A DNA stretch of 64,000 bases from an uncultured Alphaproteobacteria bacterium. Its GTDB lineage: Bacteria; Pseudomonadota; Alphaproteobacteria; CAAHEQ01; UBA3637. This document shows positions 1 to 7,168 of this stretch, piece by piece. Position numbers and translations under genes: made by a program. The first letter of the stretch is position 1. Every line of letters starts with the position of its first letter. Location of the stretch: contig CALXXW010000023.1 of NCBI GenBank assembly GCA_944392785.1, positions 1 through 64,000 of the forward strand, read 5' to 3'. The notes below the pieces were generated by a model. It searched no databases. It saw nothing but the letters and a program-made list of their open reading frames with translations, and had not been told where the DNA came from.

Positions 1-1929
1 TGCTTATGTTTTGCAATCATCACCCCGGCTTGGGCAGATTTATGCCCCGATGGAGAATATTTTGATGAACGATTGAATACGTGTTTAGAGCTCTCTCCCG
101 ATTGCCCCGAAGGACAAATTTATGACGAATGGAGAGGACACTGTGTACAACTGGGAGAAAATCAAGATATTCCTGATGAAAGTGGGGGCGATAACGGTTG
201 CTGCGATGTTGCTCTGAAATCCCAAAAATGCAACCCTGTTTTTTCACGCTTTAATTCAACCTATTGCGATTGCGAACCCATTGGGTATTGCGGTAATTAC
301 ACCCCCAGCGAAAACCCCGTTAACCCGGGAACATGCGATAAAAGCGGATGTCCGGCCAATTCGGAATGTATTGCTGTGCCCGGAGCTAATGTCAGTGAAA
401 CACCCCCCGGACATGCATCAGATATGAATGGTGATTTCTGCGGCTGCTCCTGCTATTACAGTCATAAAGTGAACGCTTGCGTTGGTTATTGCAGTGAGGT
501 AGGTTTTACGTGTCAGGAAACAGAGCCCGGTGTCTGTGATTGTATTCCACCTGAAACAACCACAACCTATGCAACAACCACGACCTATGCCACCACCACC
601 ACCTATGAAACAACCACGACTTCGTATGAAACAACAACGACTTCTGTCGCTGGAGATATCGTGACAACCACACATGTGACAACGACTCCGCAGGTGACAA
701 CAACCACCTATGAGACAACGACTCCGCAGGTGACAACAACCACCTATGAGACAACGACTCCGCAGGTGACGACGACCACCTATGAGACAACGACTCCGCA
801 GGTGACAACAACCACCTATGAGACAACGACTCCGCAGGTGACAACAACCACACATGTGACAACGACTCCGCAGGTGACAACAACCACCTATGAGACAACG
901 ACTCCGCAGGTGACAACGACCACCTATGAGACAACGACTCCGCAGGTGACAACAACCACCTATGAGACAACGACTCCGCAGGTGACAACAACCACCTATG
1001 AGATAACGACTCCGCAGGTGACAACAACCACATACCCTGAATCAACGATTGTCACCAATCCTGACTCAACCGAGGTTTCCACACCCGAGTCAACGATTGT
1101 CACCAATCCTGAGTCGACCGAGGTGACCACCACACTGCCTTCAGGTGAATTCTGCGATATTTACGGTGTCTGTCATGACTGCAGCGATTCATGGAGCTAT
1201 GAAGCGACCGCGGCCGAATGTGCGAAGTGTGATGACAGCAGCACACCCCGCAAGATGTTAGACAATGGATATTGTGCTTCTTTAGCCGATTGTGGGACGA
1301 ATCAGTTCCAGAGTACCGAAGGCAGGTGCTACCCTTGCAGCATGTCATCTGCCTATTCAGCGACCGAGGCCGAATGTGCCAAGTGTGATGCCAGTAATAC
1401 ACCGCGCGAGATGAGAAATGGGTTTTGTATCAAGAAAGGCTTTTGTCCTGAGGGATTTATAGATACCGGTGGCTATTGCCGCAGCTGCAGAGCTTCATCT
1501 GGCCTTTCAGCGACCGCGGCCGAATGTGCCAAGTGTGATAGCAGCGGCACACCACGTCACATGATGGATAATGGGTATTGTGCTCCGATATGCGGGACGA
1601 ATAAGTTCCAGAGTACCACTGGCTATTGCTACAGCTGCAGCGTTTCAGGTGGCGCTTTAGCGACCGCGGCCGAATGTGCCAAGTGTGAGGGCAGCAGCAC
1701 GCCAAGATTTATGAGTGGTAGCTATTGCTACAGCTGCAGCACGTCATCTAGCTATAAAGCGACCGCGGCCGAATGTGCCAAGTGTGATGGGACAAAAACA
1801 CCGCGCTATATGAGTGGAGGCTATTGTTATAAATGTCCAACAACTTTAAGTTCCGGTAGCTTGAACACGCGAGACAAGTGTGAATCATGCGGAGGAAAGT
1901 GGAGTTCTTTGACAAGAAAATGTTCATAG
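1..1929 (+). CDS. Secreted Thr-rich/Cys-rich repeat protein (5' end outside the window)
   Basis: The reading frame is open from base 1, so the gene begins upstream; the first visible residues end in a signal-peptide-like AIITPAWA followed by DLCPDG, which suggests export. About 642 residues are visible. An N-terminal Cys-rich part (to about residue 180) is followed by a low-complexity Thr-rich stalk (TTTPQVTTTTYE, ten copies), then Ser/Thr/Pro linker, then a C-terminal half with five ATAAECAKC or ATEAECAKC modules each followed by a TPR.M segment and paired cysteines. It ends in RKCS. The architecture suggests an extracellular stalk plus disulfide-rich head, for example an adhesin or surface protein; this is inference and no catalytic domain is recognised. 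It is convergent with the minus-strand type IV coupling protein operon. Confidence 0.85.
   Translation, partial: CLCFAIITPAWADLCPDGEYFDERLNTCLELSPDCPEGQIYDEWRGHCVQLGENQDIPDESGGDNGCCDVALKSQKCNPVFSRFNSTYCDCEPIGYCGNYTPSENPVNPGTCDKSGCPANSECIAVPGANVSETPPGHASDMNGDFCGCSCYYSHKVNACVGYCSEVGFTCQETEPGVCDCIPPETTTTYATTTTYATTTTYETTTTSYETTTTSVAGDIVTTTHVTTTPQVTTTTYETTTPQVTTTTYETTTPQVTTTTYETTTPQVTTTTYETTTPQVTTTTHVTTTPQVTTTTYETTTPQVTTTTYETTTPQVTTTTYETTTPQVTTTTYEITTPQVTTTTYPESTIVTNPDSTEVSTPESTIVTNPESTEVTTTLPSGEFCDIYGVCHDCSDSWSYEATAAECAKCDDSSTPRKMLDNGYCASLADCGTNQFQSTEGRCYPCSMSSAYSATEAECAKCDASNTPREMRNGFCIKKGFCPEGFIDTGGYCRSCRASSGLSATAAECAKCDSSGTPRHMMDNGYCAPICGTNKFQSTTGYCYSCSVSGGALATAAECAKCEGSSTPRFMSGSYCYSCSTSSSYKATAAECAKCDGTKTPRYMSGGYCYKCPTTLSSGSLNTRDKCESCGGKWSSLTRKCS
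676..1035 (+). repeat. 36-bp tandem repeat array coding TTTPQVTTTTYE
   Basis: The word CCGCAGGTG recurs at 688, 724, 760, 796, 832, 868, 904, 940, 976 and 1012, exactly 36 bp apart, giving ten in-frame 12-residue units. A CACATGTG variant unit occurs at about 672 and again 180 bp later, so five-unit blocks appear duplicated. This kind of array can change length by slippage or recombination. Confidence 0.95.
1204..1790 (+). repeat. Cys-rich module repeats (ATAAECAKC)
   Basis: Nearly identical DNA beginning GCGACCGCGGCCGAATG (one copy GAGGCC) starts at 1204, 1360, 1510, 1660 and 1759. The spacings are 156, 150, 150 and 99 bp. Each copy encodes AT(A/E)AECAKC(D/E) followed by a TPR motif. High nucleotide identity suggests recent duplication within the gene. 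Confidence 0.85.
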
Positions 1930-1960
1930 TTGCGCTCTGTCCCAACGACAGAACAAGCCA

Positions 1961-1990
1961 AGAAGCGGGCAGATTTCCCGCTTCTTTCTA
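1961..1990 (+). terminator. Rho-independent terminator after the repeat protein
   Basis: GAAGCGGG (1962-1969) pairs with CCCGCTTC (1977-1984) and is followed by TTTCT. It could also serve the convergent minus-strand operon, though the T-tract on that side is poor. Confidence 0.75.
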
Positions 1991-2077
1991 TGAGAGCCCT
2001 ATTTTTTTACAACATTAACCCAGCATTGTCCCGCTCTTATAAATGATCACAAATCACACGATATGCTTTAGGTTCTT

Positions 2078-2572
2078 TTACTTGATGGATGAAAGATTAT
2101 CTTCCTTATCCGCAACCTTGAGCGGTTCTTTTTCCATCAGTTCTCGTGCATAAAAATACAACACATCAAAAAAGCGCGGAAGCGTTAATATCACTTCATA
2201 GGTATACCGATCCAATATCTGATAGAGCTTGGCCTCGGCCGCATAAACAATCAACTCTTCGGGTGCGTATCCCAATAACAGCTTTTTATGCATCAGTGTA
2301 TTCTTCTGATAGCCGGCATATGTGTCCATAATGCCGGGATGATAAAAAGCGCCTTTTTCTCGCTCTTGCTTCGTCAAGGCAAACAAAGTCAAACCATTCC
2401 AAAACAGACCATTCGTCATGCTTAAAAAAACAACATAATCTGTCGGAATAACCGGAAAGCCTGCTTTGAACAGCTTTAACGAGGATTGTTGCACCTTGAT
2501 AGAATCCACTTTCGGAAAAACAACAGCATAATCCTCATACATTTTTTTGAGTAATTTATTTAACAGTGTCAT
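2078..2572 (-). CDS. SUKH superfamily (YrhA-like) putative immunity protein
   Basis: 164-residue soluble protein without signal peptide. The segment GFPVIPTDYVVFLSMTNG (about residues 38-55), followed by WNGLTLFAL, is the SUKH-type core: a hydrophobic Pro-x-x-Tyr helix leading to an Asn-Gly turn. It resembles YrhA-type SUKH proteins. SUKH proteins are common immunity partners of nuclease toxins in polymorphic toxin systems. The gene starts three bases after the HNH-like gene, and its Shine-Dalgarno GGGAG lies across that gene's last codons, so the two are translationally coupled. I infer that it neutralises the upstream protein. The alternative is a housekeeping SUKH protein of unknown role. 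Confidence 0.6.
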   Translation of the reverse strand: MTLLNKLLKKMYEDYAVVFPKVDSIKVQQSSLKLFKAGFPVIPTDYVVFLSMTNGLFWNGLTLFALTKQEREKGAFYHPGIMDTYAGYQKNTLMHKKLLLGYAPEELIVYAAEAKLYQILDRYTYEVILTLPRFFDVLYFYARELMEKEPLKVADKEDNLSSIK

Positions 2573-2575
2573 ATG

Positions 2576-3256
2576 TTATCTCCCGGGCATATTCTTTAGT
2601 GCCAACTCTCGCAGCTCCATCGCCGAATAGCCGGCAATAGCCGAACGATCTTGTTTATTTTTTCCGCCGGATCCTGTAAACATACCGAATGGAATATATA
2701 CTTTACCAATAGGAACGGGAACATATAAACGCTCGGGAGTCAATAATCCCATAGGCCCTAACAGCTGCCGCTCTATATACAGATGTATCAGCTCATGAAA
2801 GGGGGAAGCCTGCATAAACACCAAATTTTCAAATGTCAAATTGCCTGCATAATCCAGAGGGTATTTTAAATGCACCGTAAAATTCTCAGGCAGCTTACCT
2901 TTTTTCATATAAAACAAGCCTTCTTCCGAAACACCGGCTGAGCGCAAATCATTCGTGTAATGATAACTGAGCAAGCGCACAAAATCTCGTATTAAACGCC
3001 GATAGCGTGTATGAATCTCACGAATATCCAACGACTGAGGAAAATAAGGGACCGCCATCAAATCCATTCCTGGAAAATTCATTTGATTAAACAAATTTTC
3101 CCAGTAATCCTGACCTTGCTCCTCTAGTGTCAAGTCTTCTAATTTTTCTGTTCCACCCGAAAAGGTTTGCATTAAAGCCTCCCAATCGGGCATGACCTCA
3201 TCTATATTCAACTCGGACGCTTCCAGAATTTTGTTCGACAGAGGTTCGTTGGTCAT
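2576..3256 (-). CDS. HNH (beta-beta-alpha metal) nuclease-like protein, candidate T4SS effector
   Basis: 226 residues, no signal peptide. Residues 115-190 follow the pattern of HNH toxin nucleases: a KGKLPENF lead-in, VHLKYPLD (H129, D135), FENLV (N144), PFHELIH (H154 and H158 in HxxxH spacing) and a trailing VPVPIGKVYIP. Compared with the usual VHHKxPLDDGG, the metal-ligand His is kept but the second His, the general base in colicin-type HNH enzymes, is Leu130. The N-terminal 110 residues are acidic and unrecognised; they could be a delivery region. Start supported by AAAGGAG ten bases upstream. It lies 28 bp after the VirD4 gene and directly before a SUKH-like gene, the classic toxin then immunity order. 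Nuclease activity is uncertain because of the Leu substitution. Confidence 0.6.
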   Translation of the reverse strand: MTNEPLSNKILEASELNIDEVMPDWEALMQTFSGGTEKLEDLTLEEQGQDYWENLFNQMNFPGMDLMAVPYFPQSLDIREIHTRYRRLIRDFVRLLSYHYTNDLRSAGVSEEGLFYMKKGKLPENFTVHLKYPLDYAGNLTFENLVFMQASPFHELIHLYIERQLLGPMGLLTPERLYVPVPIGKVYIPFGMFTGSGGKNKQDRSAIAGYSAMELRELALKNMPGR

Positions 3257-3284
3257 CGTGCTTCAGCTCCTTTCTCAAGGCGTA

Positions 3285-5474
3285 TTATGCGTCCGTTGTT
3301 TCGGCTTTTAACTCTTCCAGTTCTTTTTGCATCAGTGTTTTCATGGCATTTTCATCCGTTTCTTCACGTTGTGCAACGATCCAATAGGGAACAAAGGGGG
3401 CCGTTGGAATAGAACACCGTTTTTTCATCCGTTTATCCAAATACCAGCGTGGAGAATCCGCCAAAATCGGTCGATTTAAAAAGCCTTGGAATAAAACGTA
3501 TTGTTTAAGAGCATCCAAACTCATCATACTGGCTGTTCCGACCACGTTAGAAGATTGTAATGAACGCGACACATTCGCCGCAAAAGGATTAACGTCTTTA
3601 GACACACCTTCGGTTCGAGAAGAGCTGGCCACTTCAATTGTCTTGGACCCAATCATTTCCGAAAAACGCTTAGCCGTTTTTTCATTATTTTGTGCCAAAA
3701 TAACTTTAGCAGCTGTGGTTGTAATAATTGTCTCCAAATCATCATTACCATACTGTCCGGATATCTGTCCTAAATCCTGTCCAATCAGTAAATAAGATAC
3801 TTTTTGTCCACGACCGACAGCCGGCCCGTCCTTGACTGCCGCTAATTTAGGCATTTGAGGAAATTCATCCAAAACAAACAAAACCGGATACGGACCGGAT
3901 TTGATGCCATCTGATCCCACAAAATTCGGCGGATTAGAAATTAAGAACGAGCTCATCAACTCAACAAACACACCCGTAATAACATTTAACGTCCGAGCAT
4001 CCACCTGATTCACGGATAAATACACCGAGACAGGCTTCATTTCTCCGGTCACCGGATCCACCATACCTCGCAAATCGCGGAAAGTTAAGTCACTAAACCG
4101 CGTCCGTGCGCGCACGGCCGAGTTTTTAAAAATACTGATTCCGGACAAAGCTGTCGACAAAATTGAACCACGCTCTTTATCCGGCGTTCCGGCTAACTGA
4201 TTCATTTCAACCATGGCACGCCGCGCGTATCCAAAGCGATTTGCCTCATTTACGGCGATATCCAACATATCACGCATTGGATCAGCCATCATCGCCATTT
4301 GATCACCTTGATCCGCGCGCCGCTTCAAATCTGCCGAGATTTTCATTTGTGTATCCGTTAACCAATCCAAAATCATGGCGATACAAGGCTCTGAGCCATG
4401 CCAGCTTTCCGGCAATCCTTCCCAGGTACCGACAGGCGCATAGTTATCCAAAGTCAAGTTGCCGGATTTCAAAGCTTCCAAAGCCAAACGCGCACTGGGA
4501 TCAGCCATATCCAAATAATATGTTTCCAAGACTTCGGCATCTTCTTTGTCAAAAGAGCCCTCACTCAGCTTATTCAAGAAATAATCATTAGCCCTGGCTC
4601 GTTCACATTTGCTGGAAATAAAATGTAAAAAACCGGCCATAGCATTTCGCCCTGTTTTAGACCAGTGAGGATCGGCTCCTCCCTTTGGTTCTTCGACCAG
4701 CACCGACACCATCGAGTCGATATACATATCTCGCCCCGGTCCCAATGGAGGCAAACACGTCGGAGATAACGGATTCCAGCTGGGATAATAAATACCTTTA
4801 GCCGGATCATCATCTGCTCCCCAGTTAATCACAAACACCGGCCCTTGTGTGGCACGATAACCCGTTGTATTATAGCATAGCTCTGGCTTTGGGTCGTTTA
4901 CGATAATACTTAACCCCGGCGATTCCAAAATTGTCGGGATCACAACGCCGGCTGTTTTACCGGTTCCCGGCGGAGCTACAACCAAAGCCGAAAGCGTTTC
5001 CGGCATCTTCAATAATTTTCCCTTAAATCGTCCCAGCACAATGACAAAGCCATCAAACAACTTCATCTTTTTAACATCGGCATATTCTGCCATGCGGCCG
5101 CCGCCAAAAACATTCGGCATATACCGATACGGATTCATCAAAAGACGTGTAAAGAAAAATACAAAAGTCAAAATAAACGGCAGAAAAGGCAGATAATACG
5201 TGTAGTGCGGATTTTGCATTTCCGACAAAGTCCGATACCATCCCATATAGGCTCGAAACAAGGGACGCATATTAACCGGATTGGCACTACGCTTCCAAAA
5301 ATCCATAGCCACCGATAAACTTTGAACACTTAGTCCCTCACGCAGCCACATTTGGAACGGCATGAAAAACAGCATGGAAAGAAACAACAAGATGAACGAC
5401 CAAAAAAATGTCCATCCGATCCATGCGATATGTTTTCCCTGCTCATCATATGCCTCATCTCGTTTAAAAGCCAT
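3285..5474 (-). CDS. virD4: VirD4/TraG-family type IV secretion coupling protein
   Basis: 729-residue inner-membrane ATPase of the type that recruits DNA or protein substrates to a type IV secretion channel. Two N-terminal membrane segments (about residues 20-40 and 95-113) precede a cytoplasmic ATPase. Walker A is APPGTGKT (ending at 174), followed by IIVNDPKPELC as in TraG/VirD4 proteins; Walker B is VLFVLDEFPQM (D535, E536), then a GQDLGQISGQYG motif. Start ATG preceded by GGGGAG. No other T4SS genes occur in the window, so the channel must be encoded elsewhere. The downstream HNH-like and SUKH-like genes, 28 bp away, are candidate cargo and immunity; the upstream gene, 18 bp away, is an accessory membrane protein. 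Confidence 0.9.
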   Translation of the reverse strand: MAFKRDEAYDEQGKHIAWIGWTFFWSFILLFLSMLFFMPFQMWLREGLSVQSLSVAMDFWKRSANPVNMRPLFRAYMGWYRTLSEMQNPHYTYYLPFLPFILTFVFFFTRLLMNPYRYMPNVFGGGRMAEYADVKKMKLFDGFVIVLGRFKGKLLKMPETLSALVVAPPGTGKTAGVVIPTILESPGLSIIVNDPKPELCYNTTGYRATQGPVFVINWGADDDPAKGIYYPSWNPLSPTCLPPLGPGRDMYIDSMVSVLVEEPKGGADPHWSKTGRNAMAGFLHFISSKCERARANDYFLNKLSEGSFDKEDAEVLETYYLDMADPSARLALEALKSGNLTLDNYAPVGTWEGLPESWHGSEPCIAMILDWLTDTQMKISADLKRRADQGDQMAMMADPMRDMLDIAVNEANRFGYARRAMVEMNQLAGTPDKERGSILSTALSGISIFKNSAVRARTRFSDLTFRDLRGMVDPVTGEMKPVSVYLSVNQVDARTLNVITGVFVELMSSFLISNPPNFVGSDGIKSGPYPVLFVLDEFPQMPKLAAVKDGPAVGRGQKVSYLLIGQDLGQISGQYGNDDLETIITTTAAKVILAQNNEKTAKRFSEMIGSKTIEVASSSRTEGVSKDVNPFAANVSRSLQSSNVVGTASMMSLDALKQYVLFQGFLNRPILADSPRWYLDKRMKKRCSIPTAPFVPYWIVAQREETDENAMKTLMQKELEELKAETTDA

Positions 5475-5492
5475 TCCTTTTCTCCCCTCTAT

Positions 5493-6590
5493 CTACAACA
5501 ATGAGTGAATTGCCTCAAAAGTATCTATATCCGTTTTTTCAGAAGCCGGAGGTATTGCCTCCGTGACGCTGGGTAGCTCGTCCGGTCCCCCTAAATCGGT
5601 ACGCATGACCAAAACCCCCAAATCAGCAAACGTTTTTTGCATATCCTCAGCATTGATAATGACCCCTGCTTTTTCAATCAGGACGGGCTGAACGGTTTGG
5701 GATAAACCCTGCTTTGATAAACGCTCTGTCAAAGCCTTTGCCTCCTGTAGCAACTGGTACACGGGACTGGTGCGATGAGATGTTTCAGAAAACCACAGCG
5801 GTTCTTCTCCGTTAAAGAATTCCTCATCGGCCAACCAATCTCCTTTTTCCTTATCCACCCGACAGAGTAAAATACGCTCTTTTGAGACGGCCACATAATC
5901 CAAATCGACTGCGCCCATATGGACATCTTGAACGACTTGATATCCGGCCTTTACCAAAATTTCTGCAATGTTTTCTTCCAATCGCACCCGTTCCGGCAGT
6001 TGAATATCCTCCAAAGCGATATCATCCAGCGGAGTTTGGTCGTCGTTCAAAAAGGCAGGGCGAGCTTCCGACAAGGCTGATGAGACGTCGGACGACGCAC
6101 TTTCCACCCCCAAGTCATCCACAGGAGCCTGAGCAGACGGTGACACTTCAAGATGAGCATCCATTGTTTTTCCCACTTTTTTCGTTTGCGGTCGCCCCAA
6201 ACGATTCATCGGTTGCGGACGCACTTTTTTATGGGAGGCCTTGGCCTTTATTTTCACCTTGCCTTTCGCCATCTTTTTTTCTCCTCCTTTAAGGTAAAAG
6301 AAGGCTTTACGCACGAACACCACCACGGTCTTGCGCCACTGAACATGTAAGCAGACACGCCAAATATAGATGAAAACGGGAATAGCCAGAACCAAAACCC
6401 AAAAGAAAATCCAATTACTGGCATACTGAATAATCCAGCCTGAGCGAAATTCCGTCCAAATATATGCCCAGTCCCGGATTTTAAAGATGTTAAAGTTCCA
6501 ATTCTGTAAAAAGAACCCGCGTAATAACCAGCCAAAGAAGACAAGACCGACAATACTGCCGACTAAAAGCGTACGTTTCCAGTTCTTCAT
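5493..6590 (-). CDS. Two-TM membrane protein with degenerate NERD-like domain
   Basis: 365 residues. The start at 6590 (MKNWKRTLL) is chosen because GGAACG lies just upstream and a longer reading would run into the promoter at 6630-6658. Two membrane helices (about residues 8-28 and 60-85) are followed by a basic, Lys-rich segment starting MAKGKVKIKAKASHKK (residue 107 on), an acidic linker, and a C-terminal domain. There LEENIAEILVKAGYQVV, GAVDLDYVAVS, ILLCRVDKEKGDW and PVYQLLQEAKAL follow the NERD nuclease-related layout. The expected E-x-K is CRVDK, so catalysis is doubtful. It is the first gene of the VirD4 operon and may be a coupling-complex accessory. A strong internal start occurs at 6272. 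Confidence 0.7.
   Translation of the reverse strand: MKNWKRTLLVGSIVGLVFFGWLLRGFFLQNWNFNIFKIRDWAYIWTEFRSGWIIQYASNWIFFWVLVLAIPVFIYIWRVCLHVQWRKTVVVFVRKAFFYLKGGEKKMAKGKVKIKAKASHKKVRPQPMNRLGRPQTKKVGKTMDAHLEVSPSAQAPVDDLGVESASSDVSSALSEARPAFLNDDQTPLDDIALEDIQLPERVRLEENIAEILVKAGYQVVQDVHMGAVDLDYVAVSKERILLCRVDKEKGDWLADEEFFNGEEPLWFSETSHRTSPVYQLLQEAKALTERLSKQGLSQTVQPVLIEKAGVIINAEDMQKTFADLGVLVMRTDLGGPDELPSVTEAIPPASEKTDIDTFEAIHSLL
6270..6290 (-). promoter_or_regulatory. Internal in-frame ribosome binding site and ATG
   Basis: On the minus strand AAAGGAGGAG (6290-6281), an eight-base A-rich spacer and an ATG (6272-6270) lie inside the membrane/NERD-like gene and in its frame. This is the best Shine-Dalgarno of the operon. 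Initiation here would give a soluble protein of about 259 residues (MAKGKVKIK...), lacking the membrane anchors. Confidence 0.55.
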
Positions 6591-6629
6591 TAACCGTTCC
6601 TTTCGCCAAAAAAAATTCCACCTGACGGT

Positions 6630-6658
6630 ATTATACCCAAAAACCCTCTTTTTTTCCA
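6630..6658 (-). promoter_or_regulatory. Predicted promoter of the coupling-protein operon
   Basis: The -10 TATAAT is perfect (ATTATA at 6630-6635 on plus); the -35 TGGAAA is weak at 17 bp. Transcription would start about 30 bases upstream of the ATG at 6590. Confidence 0.5.
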
Positions 6659-6711
6659 GAAAAAAAAGCATCTTTTACACATTTTTTATGCCTGTATCGT
6701 TTTTAACGGAA

Positions 6712-6749
6712 AATAAAGAAAAAGACGCTCTTATTAAAACAAGAGCGTC
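6712..6749 (-). terminator. Terminator after rpmB
   Basis: On minus, GACGCTCTT pairs with AAGAGCGTC (6741-6749 with 6724-6732) and is followed by TTTTTCTTT. It separates rpmB from the T4SS coupling-protein operon. Confidence 0.85.
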
Positions 6750-6782
6750 GGGAGGAAGAAGATATAGAAAAAAGGAAAAAAA

Positions 6783-7076
6783 TTAAGCGCTTTTCTTGGC
6801 TTTTGCACCTTCGATACGAGCACGCAACTTTTTAGATTCGGCTGACAATTTTGATACCGGTGTCGTCAACAAATAGGTATCCAAACCTCCGTTTTTTTCA
6901 ATTGTCCGCAATCCATAAGACGAAATACGCAACACGACGGGTGCCCCCAAGATATCGCTGTAAATAGCCACTTCCTGCAAGTTTGGCATAAACCGACGAC
7001 GAGTTTTGCGATTAGATTTGCTGACGTTATTTCCCGTTTGAACGCCTTTTCCTGTGATCATGCACTTTTTGGTCAT
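6783..7076 (-). CDS. rpmB: 50S ribosomal protein L28
   Basis: 97 residues, usual length for alphaproteobacterial L28. The N-terminus [19 protein letters not shown] and the [13 protein letters not shown] stretch are the diagnostic rRNA-binding parts of L28; the C-terminus is Ala/Lys-rich. It is a structural component of the large ribosomal subunit. It is transcribed alone, with its own promoter and terminator. Confidence 0.97.
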   Translation of the reverse strand: MTKKCMITGKGVQTGNNVSKSNRKTRRRFMPNLQEVAIYSDILGAPVVLRISSYGLRTIEKNGGLDTYLLTTPVSKLSAESKKLRARIEGAKAKKSA

Positions 7077-7123
7077 GTTTAGAATCCTTTGCTTTTAAAT
7101 ACGATAATAGAACTTGTGCAAAG

Positions 7124-7152
7124 CTTTTACACCATTTTTAAACAAAAGTCAA
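7124..7152 (-). promoter_or_regulatory. Predicted rpmB promoter
   Basis: On minus TTGACT, 17 bp, TAAAAG. The -35 is good and the -10 weak; it lies in the only gap upstream of rpmB. Confidence 0.45.
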
Positions 7153-7168
7153 GAGCTTTTTTTATTTT

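Noticed and set aside
676-1035. 36-bp regular repeats as a CRISPR array
   Set aside because: The repeats are contiguous with no unique spacers and are in frame within a coding gene.
418-1045. Long minus-strand frames opposite the Thr-rich repeats
   Set aside because: They are mirror products of the repeat (HRWLLSPAESLS type) with no ribosome binding site and no conserved domain.
2576-3256. HELIH as a zinc-peptidase HExxH motif
   Set aside because: The surrounding pattern (VHLKYPLD, FENLV, HxxxH, VPVPIGKVYIP) fits HNH nucleases; no third ligand or peptidase fold is seen.
6591-6671. Upstream start (MLFFLEKK) for the membrane/NERD-like gene
   Set aside because: That extension lies across the predicted promoter and has no SD; the ATG at 6590 has one.
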